Of a stretch of DNA of 64,000 nt, positions 27,601 through 37,862 are shown one piece after another. This stretch comes from Variovorax ginsengisoli (GTDB lineage Bacteria; Pseudomonadota; Gammaproteobacteria; Burkholderiales; Burkholderiaceae_C). The notes under the pieces are model-generated. The model did no database searches, was not told the DNA's origin, and saw nothing but the letters and a program-made list of their open reading frames with translations. Both the position numbers and the translations under genes were made by a program. The number at the start of each line of letters is the position of its first letter. The first letter of the stretch is position 1. The DNA lies in the NCBI RefSeq assembly GCF_030486595.1, contig NZ_JAUJZH010000040.1, positions 1 to 64,000 of the forward strand, read 5' to 3'.

Positions 27601-27683
27601 GCGCGACTGCACTGCACTCGACACCTGTCACACGCAATTGGACCGCTGGTGAACGTTGCCATCACACCGCCGCAAAAGGTTTC

Positions 27684-28586
27684 CTACTTTGCTGTCATCG
27701 AACGTAGTGCCTCAAGAAGTTTTACCGCGGGACCGGGCAGCATACCTGCCCTACGTCTGAAGGCGGTGAGCGTCCGGCGGTCGGAAGCACCCGGTATATC
27801 CAGGGCGTCGATCAGTCCAGCCTTCCGCTCGGCGTCATACATCGGCTCAGGCATCCAGCCAAGGAAGCCTGAGCGGCCGATCAAGCTTTTGAGCGCGGTG
27901 ACGGAACGCGTCTCGACTACGACGTTTGGCAGTGCCAGGTTCTGTCGGGAAAACACTTTCTTCATGTGCTCAAAAGGTCCAGTTCCCTTTGGAAGGATGG
28001 CCCATCGCTCAGACAGCGTGTCTGAAAGTTTCAGCTTCGGTTCCTTTCGCAATGGATGGCGTCGACCCGCGACGACGTAGCTTGTGTCTTCCCACCGGCA
28101 ATCCTTGACCGCTACGATCTCATCGGTGTCCTCGATGTCGACACCGAGCGCAAGATCGATTTCGTGTGAAACAAGCGCATTCGCAAGGCGATCCCACACG
28201 CCTTCAATGATCTGAACCTGCAGGTTCGGCCATTTTTCGCAGGTAGCGCCGATCGCCAATGGAAGGACCAAGCACGCGATGCTACCGACGGCGCCGACAC
28301 GAATGGTGCCCTTTGCCAAGCCCAGCATTGCCTTGATGTCCTCGTTTGCGTGCTCCGATTCGCGCTGCAAAAGGACCGCGTGCGGTTGCAGCGCGCGCCC
28401 CACCTCCGTCAGCTCCATTCCTTTCGAGTGACGCTCAAACAACGGCGCGCCCGCCTGTTCCTCCAACCTGCGAATCGTGCGGCTCAAGGCAGGTTGCGTC
28501 ACGTTCAATGCAGCGGCTGCTCGGCCAAGACTTCCGGACGAGACGATGGCATTGAAAGCGATGAGATGTTGAAGATCGAAAGTCAT
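27684..28586 (-). CDS. LysR-family regulator of the aromatic cluster
   Basis: The product is 300 residues, starting MTFDLQHLIAFNAIVSSGSL. The N-terminal winged helix is clear (LGRAAAALNVTQPALSRTIR), followed by a type 2 periplasmic-binding-like effector domain from about residue 90. It is divergent from the benzoylformate decarboxylase gene. A perfect dyad with a T-N11-A core overlaps its own start codon, which suggests autorepression and control of the divergent genes. A possible inducer is mandelate, benzoylformate or the hydroxylated analogue. An upstream ATG at 28646 would place the dyad inside the gene and is less likely. Confidence 0.88.
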   Translation of the reverse strand: MTFDLQHLIAFNAIVSSGSLGRAAAALNVTQPALSRTIRRLEEQAGAPLFERHSKGMELTEVGRALQPHAVLLQRESEHANEDIKAMLGLAKGTIRVGAVGSIACLVLPLAIGATCEKWPNLQVQIIEGVWDRLANALVSHEIDLALGVDIEDTDEIVAVKDCRWEDTSYVVAGRRHPLRKEPKLKLSDTLSERWAILPKGTGPFEHMKKVFSRQNLALPNVVVETRSVTALKSLIGRSGFLGWMPEPMYDAERKAGLIDALDIPGASDRRTLTAFRRRAGMLPGPAVKLLEALRSMTAK

Positions 28587-28605
28587 ACGTAACAGTAATG
28601 ACTTT
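28579..28605. promoter_or_regulatory. LysR-type operator between regulator and mdlC
   Basis: AAAGTCAT (28579-28586) and ATGACTTT (28598-28605) form a perfect eight-base inverted repeat with an 11-base spacer, giving the T-N11-A core of LysR boxes. It covers the regulator's start codon and lies about 107 bases before mdlC. Confidence 0.55.
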
Positions 28606-28711
28606 TGCTCGAAAAGGCAATTTTCAAGGAGGCCGCGAGATTCCACACTTCAGGCATCGAGACAAGCGTTGGGACGTTCCCCAGCGCACAGCCAGAAAGT
28701 GAGAGCGCGAA

Positions 28712-30331
28712 ATGACCGGACCAGGACCGCACGCCGTCGCCGAGACGGCCCAGCAACCCACCAGCATTACCGTTCGCGACGCAGTGTTCGATCTCATGCG
28801 CCGCTTCGGCATGACCTCCGTGTTCGCGAATCCGGGGTCGACCGAACTGCCAATGTTTCGGGACTTTCCCAGCGACTTTCGCTATGTACTTGGGTTGCAG
28901 GAGGCCAGCGTCGTCGGCATGGCCGATGGCTACGCTCAAGCAACCCGCAATGCTTCCTTCGTGAACTTGCATTCGGCCGCGGGTGTCGGCAATGCAATGG
29001 GCAATATCTTCACGGCGCACAAGAATCGCACGCCGATGGTCATCACGGCCGGTCAGCAGGCGCGCTCGATCCTCCCGTTCAATCCGTACCTTTCCTCCGC
29101 GCAGGCTACAGAACTGCCGAGGCCCTACGTGAAATGGAGCATCGAGCCAGCGCGTGCCGAAGACGTCCCGTTGGCGATTGCTCGGGCGTACTACATTGCG
29201 ATGATGCCGCCGTGCGGCCCGGTGCTGGTTTCGGTGCCCGTCGACGATTGGGACCGGGCGGCTGAATTGGTGCCGGCGCGAGTTGTCAGTACCGAATTGC
29301 GTCCTCAGCCTGCCGTCCTTGCGCAGATCGCTGATGCAATAGGCGCAAGCGATCGACCTGCAATCGTTGTGGGCGCCGCGATCGACCGCGACAACGCGTG
29401 GGACGAGGTCGTCGCGCTAGCTGAAGCACACAATGCCCGCGTGTGGGTTGCACCGATGTCGGGCCGTTGCAGTTTCCCGGAAGACCACAGGTTGTTTGCC
29501 GGGTTCCTGCCTGCAATGCGGGAACGGATCGTCGAACTGTTGGGCGGTCATGACCTGATCCTGGCCGTTGGTGCGCCTGCGTTCGCGTACCACATCGAGG
29601 GTGCGGGCCCGCACATTCCCGCTGGCGCGACTTTGTGCCAGCTGACCGAAGACCCGGACACCGCAGCCTGGGCGCCAGTCGGCATATCGGCCGTCGGAAG
29701 TATCCGTCTGGGTGTCCTCGATCTGCTGGCGCGCCCGCCGCAAAAAGATCGTCCCATTCCACCCGCGAAAAGCGCAGTACCGAGAGCAGCGCCTTCGTCG
29801 CTGATGTCCGTTGCATACGTGCTGCAGACGCTTGCGCAAGCAAAGGAACCCGATGACATCGTGGTCGAAGAAGCACCCAGCGCCCGTGCGGTGATGCAGT
29901 CCTACCTACCCATTACGCGCAGCGAAACCTTCTACACGATGGACAGTGGCGGCCTCGGATACGGCATGCCTGCGGCTGTCGGCGTCGCACTTGGCAAACC
30001 GGAAAGCCGCGTCATTTGCCTGATCGGCGATGGGTCGAGCATGTACTCCATACAGGCGCTTTGGAGTGCAGCCCAGAGCAAACTGCCGATCACATTCGTG
30101 ATCCTGAACAACCGGCGCTACGCAGCGCTACAAGAGTTCGCGCCGGTATTCGGGTTCTCTTCCACCGATGTTGTCCAGGGGACCGAATTGCCCGACATCG
30201 ACTTCCAGTCGCTGGCAAAGGGAATGGGTTGCGCCGCTTCCCGCGTCACCGCTCCCGGCGAACTGCGCGAGGTGCTTGATCGCGCCCTGGCCAGCAACGC
30301 CCCCTGCGTCGTGGAGGTTCGCGTCGCCTGA
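28712..30331 (+). CDS. mdlC: Benzoylformate decarboxylase (ThDP-dependent)
   Basis: The product is 539 residues. It decarboxylates benzoylformate or its 4-hydroxy form to the aryl aldehyde. Key residues of the family are present: the ThDP-activating glutamate E64 (GLQEAS), S43 in NPGSTELPMF, H87 in NLHSAAGVGNAMG and the second histidine in APAFAYHIEG. The ThDP/Mg motif is GDGSSMYSIQALWSAAQ...NNRRY. The length matches Pseudomonas MdlC (about 528). It opens an operon-like run with the aldehyde dehydrogenase 70 bases downstream and sits under the divergent LysR regulator. Confidence 0.9.
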   Translation: MTGPGPHAVAETAQQPTSITVRDAVFDLMRRFGMTSVFANPGSTELPMFRDFPSDFRYVLGLQEASVVGMADGYAQATRNASFVNLHSAAGVGNAMGNIFTAHKNRTPMVITAGQQARSILPFNPYLSSAQATELPRPYVKWSIEPARAEDVPLAIARAYYIAMMPPCGPVLVSVPVDDWDRAAELVPARVVSTELRPQPAVLAQIADAIGASDRPAIVVGAAIDRDNAWDEVVALAEAHNARVWVAPMSGRCSFPEDHRLFAGFLPAMRERIVELLGGHDLILAVGAPAFAYHIEGAGPHIPAGATLCQLTEDPDTAAWAPVGISAVGSIRLGVLDLLARPPQKDRPIPPAKSAVPRAAPSSLMSVAYVLQTLAQAKEPDDIVVEEAPSARAVMQSYLPITRSETFYTMDSGGLGYGMPAAVGVALGKPESRVICLIGDGSSMYSIQALWSAAQSKLPITFVILNNRRYAALQEFAPVFGFSSTDVVQGTELPDIDFQSLAKGMGCAASRVTAPGELREVLDRALASNAPCVVEVRVA

Positions 30332-30400
30332 CTGCTCCCACCTCTCGATTTCACGCCTATCCGATTCCCACATTCAAATCACCAGCCGGAGACAGAAGCC

Positions 30401-31849
30401 ATGAAGATTTCGATGTTGATCAACGGCGAGCCAACCCAAGCTCGCAACGGCGCCACCTTCGAGCGACGCAATCCGCTCGACGGCAGTGTCGCCACTATCG
30501 CACCCGCAGCCACCGCGGAAGACGCTGTCGCTGCCGTTGAGGCCGCCGCCACGGCTTTCAAGGCCTGGTCGCGCACCGGCCCGAGCGAACGCCGCGCGCT
30601 GCTGATGAAGGCCTCACAGGCGCTGGAAGCCAAGGCCGAGGCATTTGCAGCAGCCGTCGCTTCCGAGACGGGTGCCTCAGCGATCTGGGCGGGCTTCAAC
30701 GTTCACCTTGCGGCTGGCATGTTGCTCGAGGCCGCGTCGCTGACAACTCAGATCAGTGGCGAAATCATCCCCTCGGACGTTCCGGGCAGCCTCGCGATGG
30801 GCGTGCGTCAGCCTGCGGGCGTCGTCCTGGGCATTGCCCCCTGGAATGCGCCTGTGATCCTTGCGGTGCGCGCCATTGCAACACCTCTGGCTTGCGGGAA
30901 CACCGTGGTGCTGAAAGGAAGTGAAATCTGTCCGGCCACCCACGGCCTGATCATCGAAGCGTTGCAGGAAGCTGGTCTGCCCAAGGGCGTCGTGAACTTT
31001 GTTACCAATGCGCCGGCGGACGCAGCTGCCGTGGTCGAAGCGATGATTGCGCATCCAGCCGTGCGGCGCGTCAACTTCACCGGGTCGACCCACGTCGGGA
31101 AGCTCATTGCCGCGACCTGTGCCAAGCACCTGAAGCCAGTGGTGCTTGAGCTCGGTGGCAAGGCACCATTGGTCATCCTGGACGATGCTGATGTCGACGC
31201 AGCCGTCAATGCGGCCGTCTTCGGTGCATTCGCCAATTCGGGCCAGATCTGCATGTCAACCGAGCGCATCGTCGTCGACAAGAGCATTGCTGACGAATTC
31301 GTTGCGAAGCTCGGCGCGCGCGCATCGAGTCTGCCGCTCGGTGACCCGCGCCTCGGCCCGGTGGTCCTCGGCTCCGTAGTGGACATGAGCACGGCGAAAC
31401 GCTGCAACGATCTGATCGACGATGCGATCGCCAAGGGCGCGACGCTCGTGACGGGCGGGAAGGCGAACGACACGCTGATGCCAGCGACACTGCTCGACCA
31501 TGTCACCGCCGACATGCGCATCTTCCGAGAGGAAGCGTTTGGCCCGGTGAAAGGCATCGTGCGCGTCAGTGGCGTCGACGAGGCGGTGGCTTGCGCCAAC
31601 GACAACGAGTACGGCCTGGCAGCCGCTGTTTTTGGCCGTGACATTGCGCGGGCCATCCAGGTGGCCGGACGCATCGAGTCCGGGATTTGCCATGTAAACG
31701 GCCCGACGGTGCACGACGAAGCGCAGATGCCGTTCGGCGGCGTCAAGGGAAGTGGGATCGGGCACTTCGGCGGCAAGGCTGGCGTGGACGCATTCACCGA
31801 ACTGCGCTGGATGACTGTGCAGACAACACCGCGTCACTATCCCTTCTAA
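30401..31849 (+). CDS. Aryl-aldehyde dehydrogenase (benzaldehyde/vanillin/salicylaldehyde type)
   Basis: The product is 482 residues of the NAD(P)-dependent aldehyde dehydrogenase family. The coenzyme region is GIAPWNAPVILAVRAIATPLA and the glycine motif is FTGSTHVGK. The general-base glutamate is in LELGGKAPLVIL and the catalytic cysteine in ANSGQICMSTERI. The 'CHVNGPTVHDEAQMPFGGVK' segment is typical of the vanillin/salicylaldehyde/benzaldehyde branch. It would oxidise the aldehyde made by MdlC to benzoate or 4-hydroxybenzoate. Confidence 0.88.
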   Translation: MKISMLINGEPTQARNGATFERRNPLDGSVATIAPAATAEDAVAAVEAAATAFKAWSRTGPSERRALLMKASQALEAKAEAFAAAVASETGASAIWAGFNVHLAAGMLLEAASLTTQISGEIIPSDVPGSLAMGVRQPAGVVLGIAPWNAPVILAVRAIATPLACGNTVVLKGSEICPATHGLIIEALQEAGLPKGVVNFVTNAPADAAAVVEAMIAHPAVRRVNFTGSTHVGKLIAATCAKHLKPVVLELGGKAPLVILDDADVDAAVNAAVFGAFANSGQICMSTERIVVDKSIADEFVAKLGARASSLPLGDPRLGPVVLGSVVDMSTAKRCNDLIDDAIAKGATLVTGGKANDTLMPATLLDHVTADMRIFREEAFGPVKGIVRVSGVDEAVACANDNEYGLAAAVFGRDIARAIQVAGRIESGICHVNGPTVHDEAQMPFGGVKGSGIGHFGGKAGVDAFTELRWMTVQTTPRHYPF

Positions 31850-31933
31850 CAACTCGGTGCTTTCTGGCGCACACCGACCGCGTCATTGCGGTCGGATTGG
31901 ACCGGTGCGTCCTCAAATTCCAAGGAGACAACA

Positions 31934-32941
31934 ATGCGCTTGATTCACTCTCGTGCACCGGCGACGGGCCCCCGCGGCCGGAACGCCAGTGTTGTGTTGG
32001 CTGCCATCATTGCGTTGGCTTTGCCCACCGCAGCCTTCTCCCAAGCATGGCCCGCGAAGCCTGTGAAGGTGGTGGTCAACTTCCCTCCCGGCGGTGCCGC
32101 AGACCAGATTGCACGATCCCTGGCGCAGCCGCTGCAGGAAGCGCTAGGCCAGCCGGTGGTCGTCGAGAACAAGAGCGGTGCCGGCGGCAATATTGGCGGC
32201 GAAGCTGTGGCAAAAGCGGCGCCCGATGGCTACACCCTGTTGATGAGCTCTGGCGGCATGGTGTCCGTCAATCCGCACATCTATCCCAAGATGCCGTTCG
32301 ATCCCGCCAAGGATCTGGTGCCAGTGGCCTCGGCGGCGCGCGTGCTGGTTTTCCTGGTGACGCAGCCTGCCTTCCCTGCCAAAGACGCCAAGGGCTTCCT
32401 GGCTCATCTCAAGGCAAACCCGGGCAAGCTTTCGTTTGGCTCGCCAGGCAATGGCAGCTCGCCTCACCTCGCAGCCGAGATGATGAAGTCGCAAGCCGGC
32501 GTTTTTGCAACGCATGTGCCATACCGGGGCGCCGCACCTGCTCTGACGGACTTGTTGGCTGGCCAGCTGGACTTCCTGTTCGACCCGGGTGTTGCGATAC
32601 CGCACATCAAGGCGGGCAAGGTCAAGGTTCTTGCCGTCGGCAGCCTCAGGCGATCTCCGCTGTTTCCCGACGTGCCGACGCTGGACGAGGCAGGGCTCAA
32701 AGGCTTCGATGCGGATACTGTGTTTGGCTTCTACGCACCCGCAGGTACGCCAACTCAAGTCATCGCTCGATTGAATCTCGAGATCAACAAGGCCCTCGCG
32801 CTGCCCGGCCCACGCGAGCGCATTGCAGCCCTCGGCGGCGAAGCTGCACCTATGACGCCGGAACAGTTCCGAGACAAGGCGCTCGAGGACGGAAAGCGAT
32901 TTGGCAAGGTCATTCGCGAGCAAAAGATCGTCGGGGACTGA
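31934..32941 (+). CDS. Bug-family tricarboxylate-type substrate-binding protein
   Basis: The product is 335 residues; AAGGAGAC precedes the ATG at 31934. A signal peptide (VVLAAIIALALPTAAFSQA) is followed by the Bug/TctC fold with 'VKVVVNFPPGGAADQIARSL', GQPVVVENKSGAGGN and 'FGSPGNGSSPHLAAEMM'. It is a periplasmic receptor for a carboxylate. No TctA/TctB membrane genes lie in the window, so it is an orphan receptor, common in beta-proteobacteria. Position suggests an aromatic acid such as mandelate or benzoylformate. Confidence 0.88.
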   Translation: MRLIHSRAPATGPRGRNASVVLAAIIALALPTAAFSQAWPAKPVKVVVNFPPGGAADQIARSLAQPLQEALGQPVVVENKSGAGGNIGGEAVAKAAPDGYTLLMSSGGMVSVNPHIYPKMPFDPAKDLVPVASAARVLVFLVTQPAFPAKDAKGFLAHLKANPGKLSFGSPGNGSSPHLAAEMMKSQAGVFATHVPYRGAAPALTDLLAGQLDFLFDPGVAIPHIKAGKVKVLAVGSLRRSPLFPDVPTLDEAGLKGFDADTVFGFYAPAGTPTQVIARLNLEINKALALPGPRERIAALGGEAAPMTPEQFRDKALEDGKRFGKVIREQKIVGD

Positions 32942-34197
<1,256 letters not shown>

Positions 34198-34358
34198 GTC
34201 CATGCAGAACCGCCCGTGCAGAGGCGGACTGCGTCCAAAGCCATGCTCGGGTGGCATGACTATCTCTCATTAAAGCAATTTCCAGATAGTGCTCCAACTT
34301 TGACACTGCATTACCGAAGCGCGAGGCGACGCCGAAGCGCTCAACCAGGAGACAAGAC

Positions 34359-34463
34359 ATGATTAAACGAACCCCGTTGACGGCTGTCGCGCAATCCTTG
34401 CGCTCGCACCGCCCCCCTCAGCGTTCGATGCAAGCTACCTGTGACTCCGGAGCATGCGCATGA
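34359..34463 (+). CDS. 34-residue small open frame coupled to the MFS gene
   Basis: ATG at 34359 is preceded by CCAGGAGACAAGAC, a strong ribosome site. The peptide begins MIKRTPLTAVAQSLRSHRPP and ends CDSGACA, with a TGA at 34461-34463 that overlaps the transporter's ATG at 34460 (ATGA). The overlap suggests a leader peptide for translational coupling. It could also be the stump of a deleted Bug-type signal peptide. No homology is recognised. Confidence 0.4.
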   Translation: MIKRTPLTAVAQSLRSHRPPQRSMQATCDSGACA

Positions 34464-35842
34464 CCGCCCAAGCAATCCCCTTCAGGGGCAATGCCGACAT
34501 CGGTCGTTTGCTCGACGATGGCGCCTACACAACCATGCAAAAGGTAGTGGTCTTTCTGGCAGCCATGTCCATCGTGATGGACGGCTTCGATGGCCAACTC
34601 ATCGGCTTCGCGATTCCGCTCATGATCAAGGAATGGGGCATCACCCGCAGCGCCTTCGCACCGGCGGTGGCCGCGGGCCTGATTGGCATGGGGATTGGCA
34701 GCGCTTGCGCGGGTCTCTTCGCTGACCGCTTCGGCCGTCGGATGGCAGTCATTGCAAGTGTTCTTGTGTTTGGTTCAGTCACTTGTGCCATCGGTTTCGC
34801 ACCGGACGTCCTGACTGTCGCCGCACTCCGGTTTGTTGCCGGTCTAGGCATCGGGGGTGCGCTGCCGAGTTCGACTACGGTCACGGCGGAGTTCACCCCG
34901 GCGCGACGCAGAACACTGGCGGTCACGGCAACGATCGTCTGCGTACCGCTCGGCGGCATGCTCGCTGGATTGTTCGCTGCGGAAATCCTTCCGGCCTTCG
35001 GCTGGCGCGGCCTGTTCATGATCGGTGGAAGCTTTCCGATTGCTCTGGCCGTCATTCTTCTGTTCACGCTGCCTGAGTCGCCCCGCTTTCTCGCACGCCA
35101 TCCGGCGCGCTGGAGTGAGTTGGGCAAGCTGCTGGGCCGCATGAATCGTCCGATGGCTGCCGACGTGACCTACAGCGACGCTGCAGAACAGGTCGTCGAG
35201 AAACGCGCTGGTTTCGGTGCGCTCTTCTCAGGTGGCTTGGCAGGTGACACGCTGGCGACCTGGGCGGCCTTCTTCATGTGTCTTACCGCCGTCTACAGCG
35301 CCTTCAGCTGGTTGCCGACCATGCTCGCTTCCGAAGGCCTGTCGATGGCTGTTGCGGGCTCGGGCTTGACTGCCTACAACCTCGGAGGCGTCGTTGGCGC
35401 CTTGGTTTGCGCCGTTGCGATCACCCGTTTCGGTTCACGTTGGCCATTGGTCCTGTGCTGCGCGGGTGCGGCAGCAAGTGCGTTCGCCTTGCAAACCTTG
35501 AATGTGGGACGCGATACGAACCTGCTGATCTTCGGCTTCGGTGTGCATGGCATGTTCGTGAATGCGGTGCAGTCCACAATGTATGCGCTGTGCGCCTTCA
35601 TGTACCCCACGAGTGTCAGGGCGACCGGGACGGCTTCCGCCCTTGCCTTCGGACGGCTGGGCGCCATCCTCAGTGCCTTTGCAGGCGCTGCGGTGATCAC
35701 GGCGGGCGGCGCTACGGCCTATCTGACGCTGCTTGGTTCGGCGATGGTCTTCGCGATGGTTGCCCTCCTGGCCGTCAGGCGCCACATCCCGAAGCGCGCG
35801 GTACTGCTGCGCCCGAGCCAAGCGGCGACGGCCACGAACTAA
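34460..35842 (+). CDS. MFS transporter, aromatic acid:H+ symporter (AAHS) type
   Basis: The product is 460 residues with about 12 transmembrane helices. The AAHS signature DGFDGQLIGFAIP is in helix 1, the MFS loop GLFADRFGRRMAV lies between helices 2 and 3, and 'PESPRFLARHP' follows helix 6. AAHS members (PcaK, BenK) import benzoate, 4-hydroxybenzoate, protocatechuate and mandelate-like acids. GGAG seven bases before 34460 favours that ATG over the one at 34454. Its place after pobA fits uptake of a hydroxylated aromatic acid. Confidence 0.88.
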   Translation: MTAQAIPFRGNADIGRLLDDGAYTTMQKVVVFLAAMSIVMDGFDGQLIGFAIPLMIKEWGITRSAFAPAVAAGLIGMGIGSACAGLFADRFGRRMAVIASVLVFGSVTCAIGFAPDVLTVAALRFVAGLGIGGALPSSTTVTAEFTPARRRTLAVTATIVCVPLGGMLAGLFAAEILPAFGWRGLFMIGGSFPIALAVILLFTLPESPRFLARHPARWSELGKLLGRMNRPMAADVTYSDAAEQVVEKRAGFGALFSGGLAGDTLATWAAFFMCLTAVYSAFSWLPTMLASEGLSMAVAGSGLTAYNLGGVVGALVCAVAITRFGSRWPLVLCCAGAAASAFALQTLNVGRDTNLLIFGFGVHGMFVNAVQSTMYALCAFMYPTSVRATGTASALAFGRLGAILSAFAGAAVITAGGATAYLTLLGSAMVFAMVALLAVRRHIPKRAVLLRPSQAATATN

Positions 35843-35897
35843 CCGCCAGGCCTGTTCACGCCTATCTCATCGTGCAACTCAGCAATCGAAACAGATC

Positions 35898-36821
35898 ATG
35901 AGAATCTCTATCGTCGGTGCGGGAGCTATGGGCTCCATGTTCGGGGGCCTGCTGGCCGAATGCGACAACGACATCACGCTGATCGACGTCAACGATGCGC
36001 ACGTTAGCGCAATCCACGCTGACGGCCTACGCCTGACTACCGATAGCGGCGATCGGCATATCAAGGCGCTCAAGATTTGCCGGCCGGAAGAGGCCACTGA
36101 CATCCCAGAGCTACTCGTCGTGTTCACCAAGACGCTACACACGCACGCCGCACTCTCGGGTGTGAAACATCTGATCGGACCTGATGTGCATTTGGTGAGC
36201 TTGCAGAACGGCTTGGGCAATGTTGAGGCGATCTCCGAATTCGTTGATACGGAGCGCGTTCTCATCGGTGTGACCACGTGGCCGGCCGACTTGGTTGGAC
36301 CGGGTCACGTGCATTCTCACGGCAAAGGCGTCGTGCGGCTCATGGCAGCCGATGGGATCGCTCGACCGATAGTCACATTGGTTTCCGAAACGCTCTCACG
36401 TGCTGGCCTAGAGTGCACGTCGGATGCCACTGTGTGGGCTGCAATCTGGGAGAAGGTTGCGTTCAACGCTGCACTCAACAGCATCTGCGCTGTTTCCGGA
36501 TGCACCGTTGATCAGCTCGGTTTGGTATCTGACGGTCGCCGCCTTGCAGACGAGGTCGTCTCGGAGGTGCTTTCGGTCGCACAACGCCTTGGCATTAACG
36601 TGAATCCTGACATGTGCAAGACCAACGTCGCAGGCGCCATCGCACAGCACAAAGGACACAAGCCCTCGATGCTGCAGGATATTGTTGCGGGACGTCGCAC
36701 CGAGATCGAGGCCATCAATGGTGCTGTGGTCGCTGCGGCCAGGCGCCTCGAGATGAAGCTACCCACTACCGAGACGCTGTTGTCGCTCGTGCGCCTTGCG
36801 GAAGCTCGTGCTTTCGCCTGA
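35898..36821 (+). CDS. Ketopantoate-reductase-family dehydrogenase, possible D-mandelate dehydrogenase
   Basis: The product is 307 residues. The Rossmann motif is GAGAMGSMFGGLLAE. Family active-site positions are visible: N in VSLQNGLGN, K in WEKVAFNAALNSICA, and the S and E in PSMLQDIVAGRRTEIEAING. The family contains PanE but also NAD-dependent D-2-hydroxyacid enzymes, including bacterial D-mandelate dehydrogenases. In this operon, beside mdlC and an FMN-type 2-hydroxyacid dehydrogenase, oxidation of D-(4-hydroxy)mandelate to the keto acid is more plausible than pantothenate synthesis. The specific substrate is inference. Confidence 0.75.
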   Translation: MRISIVGAGAMGSMFGGLLAECDNDITLIDVNDAHVSAIHADGLRLTTDSGDRHIKALKICRPEEATDIPELLVVFTKTLHTHAALSGVKHLIGPDVHLVSLQNGLGNVEAISEFVDTERVLIGVTTWPADLVGPGHVHSHGKGVVRLMAADGIARPIVTLVSETLSRAGLECTSDATVWAAIWEKVAFNAALNSICAVSGCTVDQLGLVSDGRRLADEVVSEVLSVAQRLGINVNPDMCKTNVAGAIAQHKGHKPSMLQDIVAGRRTEIEAINGAVVAAARRLEMKLPTTETLLSLVRLAEARAFA

Positions 36822-36866
36822 CATGACGCGTTTGGTCCGATACCTCAATCCACTAGGGGACAAATC

Positions 36867-37841
36867 ATGAAACTCTCGAAGATCTTTGCCATCGCGTGCA
36901 CGTGCCTGTCGGTCGCCGTGACCGCCGCCAGCGCCTCCGATGCGTATCCGACCAAGCCCATCCGATGGGTAGTTGCATACTCGGCCGGGGGCGGTTCCGA
37001 CGCACTGGCACGCGCGGTCGGCGCTCAGCTCTCCACACAGCTCGGCCAATCGGTCCTGATAGACAACCGGCCTGGCGGCGCAACCGTGATTGGGGCCGAC
37101 GCGGTGGCCAAGTCGGCAGGAGACGGCTACACCGTCCTCACGGCAGACAATGGCACTCTGATATTCAACACGGCGCTTTTCAAGAAGCTGCCCTACGACC
37201 CGAACAAGGACTTCGCACCTGTCGGGCTGATGGCCAAGTTTCCTCTCGTGCTGGCAGTCAACCCCAGTTCGGGGTATGGAAGCGCGAAGGAACTCATCGA
37301 AGCCATGCGAAAGCAACCCGGCAAGCTCAGCTATGCGACGCCGGGCGTCGGCAGTCCTCACCATCTGGCAATGGAGATGCTCAAGGAGCGCGCCAAGGTC
37401 GACGCCGCGCACGTCGCGTACAAGGGTGCAGCCCCGGCCATTCAGGACGTGGTGGGCGGTCAACTCCCGATCATGGTGGTCGACACGGCGGCGGGCATGC
37501 AGATGATGAAGGCCGGCAAGCTCAAGCCGCTGGCGACCTTCTCGAAGACCCGGCTGCCGTCGATGCCGGATGTTCCGACCCTGATGGAACTTGGCTACAC
37601 CGACATCGAAGCCGCTGCCTGGCAAGGCCTGGTCGTGCCGGCATCCACGTCCAAGGACGTGATTGCAAAGTTGAGTACCGAACTGCAAAAGGCCATCGCA
37701 TCTCCGGCCATCCAGACGCAGTTCGCAACCATGGGCCTCGAAGCTACGCCGAGCGACGCCGCCGGAATGGCCAGGCATTGGAGCGATGAATCGAAGTACT
37801 GGCCCAAGCTCATTCGTGACCGGCAGATTACACTCGACTGA
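36867..37841 (+). CDS. Second Bug-family substrate-binding protein
   Basis: The product is 324 residues with a signal peptide (IFAIACTCLSVAVTAASA) and the Bug fold (IRWVVAYSAGGGSDALARAV, GQSVLIDNRPGGATVIGA, YATPGVGSPHHLAMEML). It is only moderately similar to the first receptor in the cluster, so the two probably bind different acids. GGGGAC lies upstream of the ATG at 36867. No TctAB partner is in the window. Confidence 0.87.
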   Translation: MKLSKIFAIACTCLSVAVTAASASDAYPTKPIRWVVAYSAGGGSDALARAVGAQLSTQLGQSVLIDNRPGGATVIGADAVAKSAGDGYTVLTADNGTLIFNTALFKKLPYDPNKDFAPVGLMAKFPLVLAVNPSSGYGSAKELIEAMRKQPGKLSYATPGVGSPHHLAMEMLKERAKVDAAHVAYKGAAPAIQDVVGGQLPIMVVDTAAGMQMMKAGKLKPLATFSKTRLPSMPDVPTLMELGYTDIEAAAWQGLVVPASTSKDVIAKLSTELQKAIASPAIQTQFATMGLEATPSDAAGMARHWSDESKYWPKLIRDRQITLD

Positions 37842-37862
37842 TCCAAACATGGCCTTGGGATT

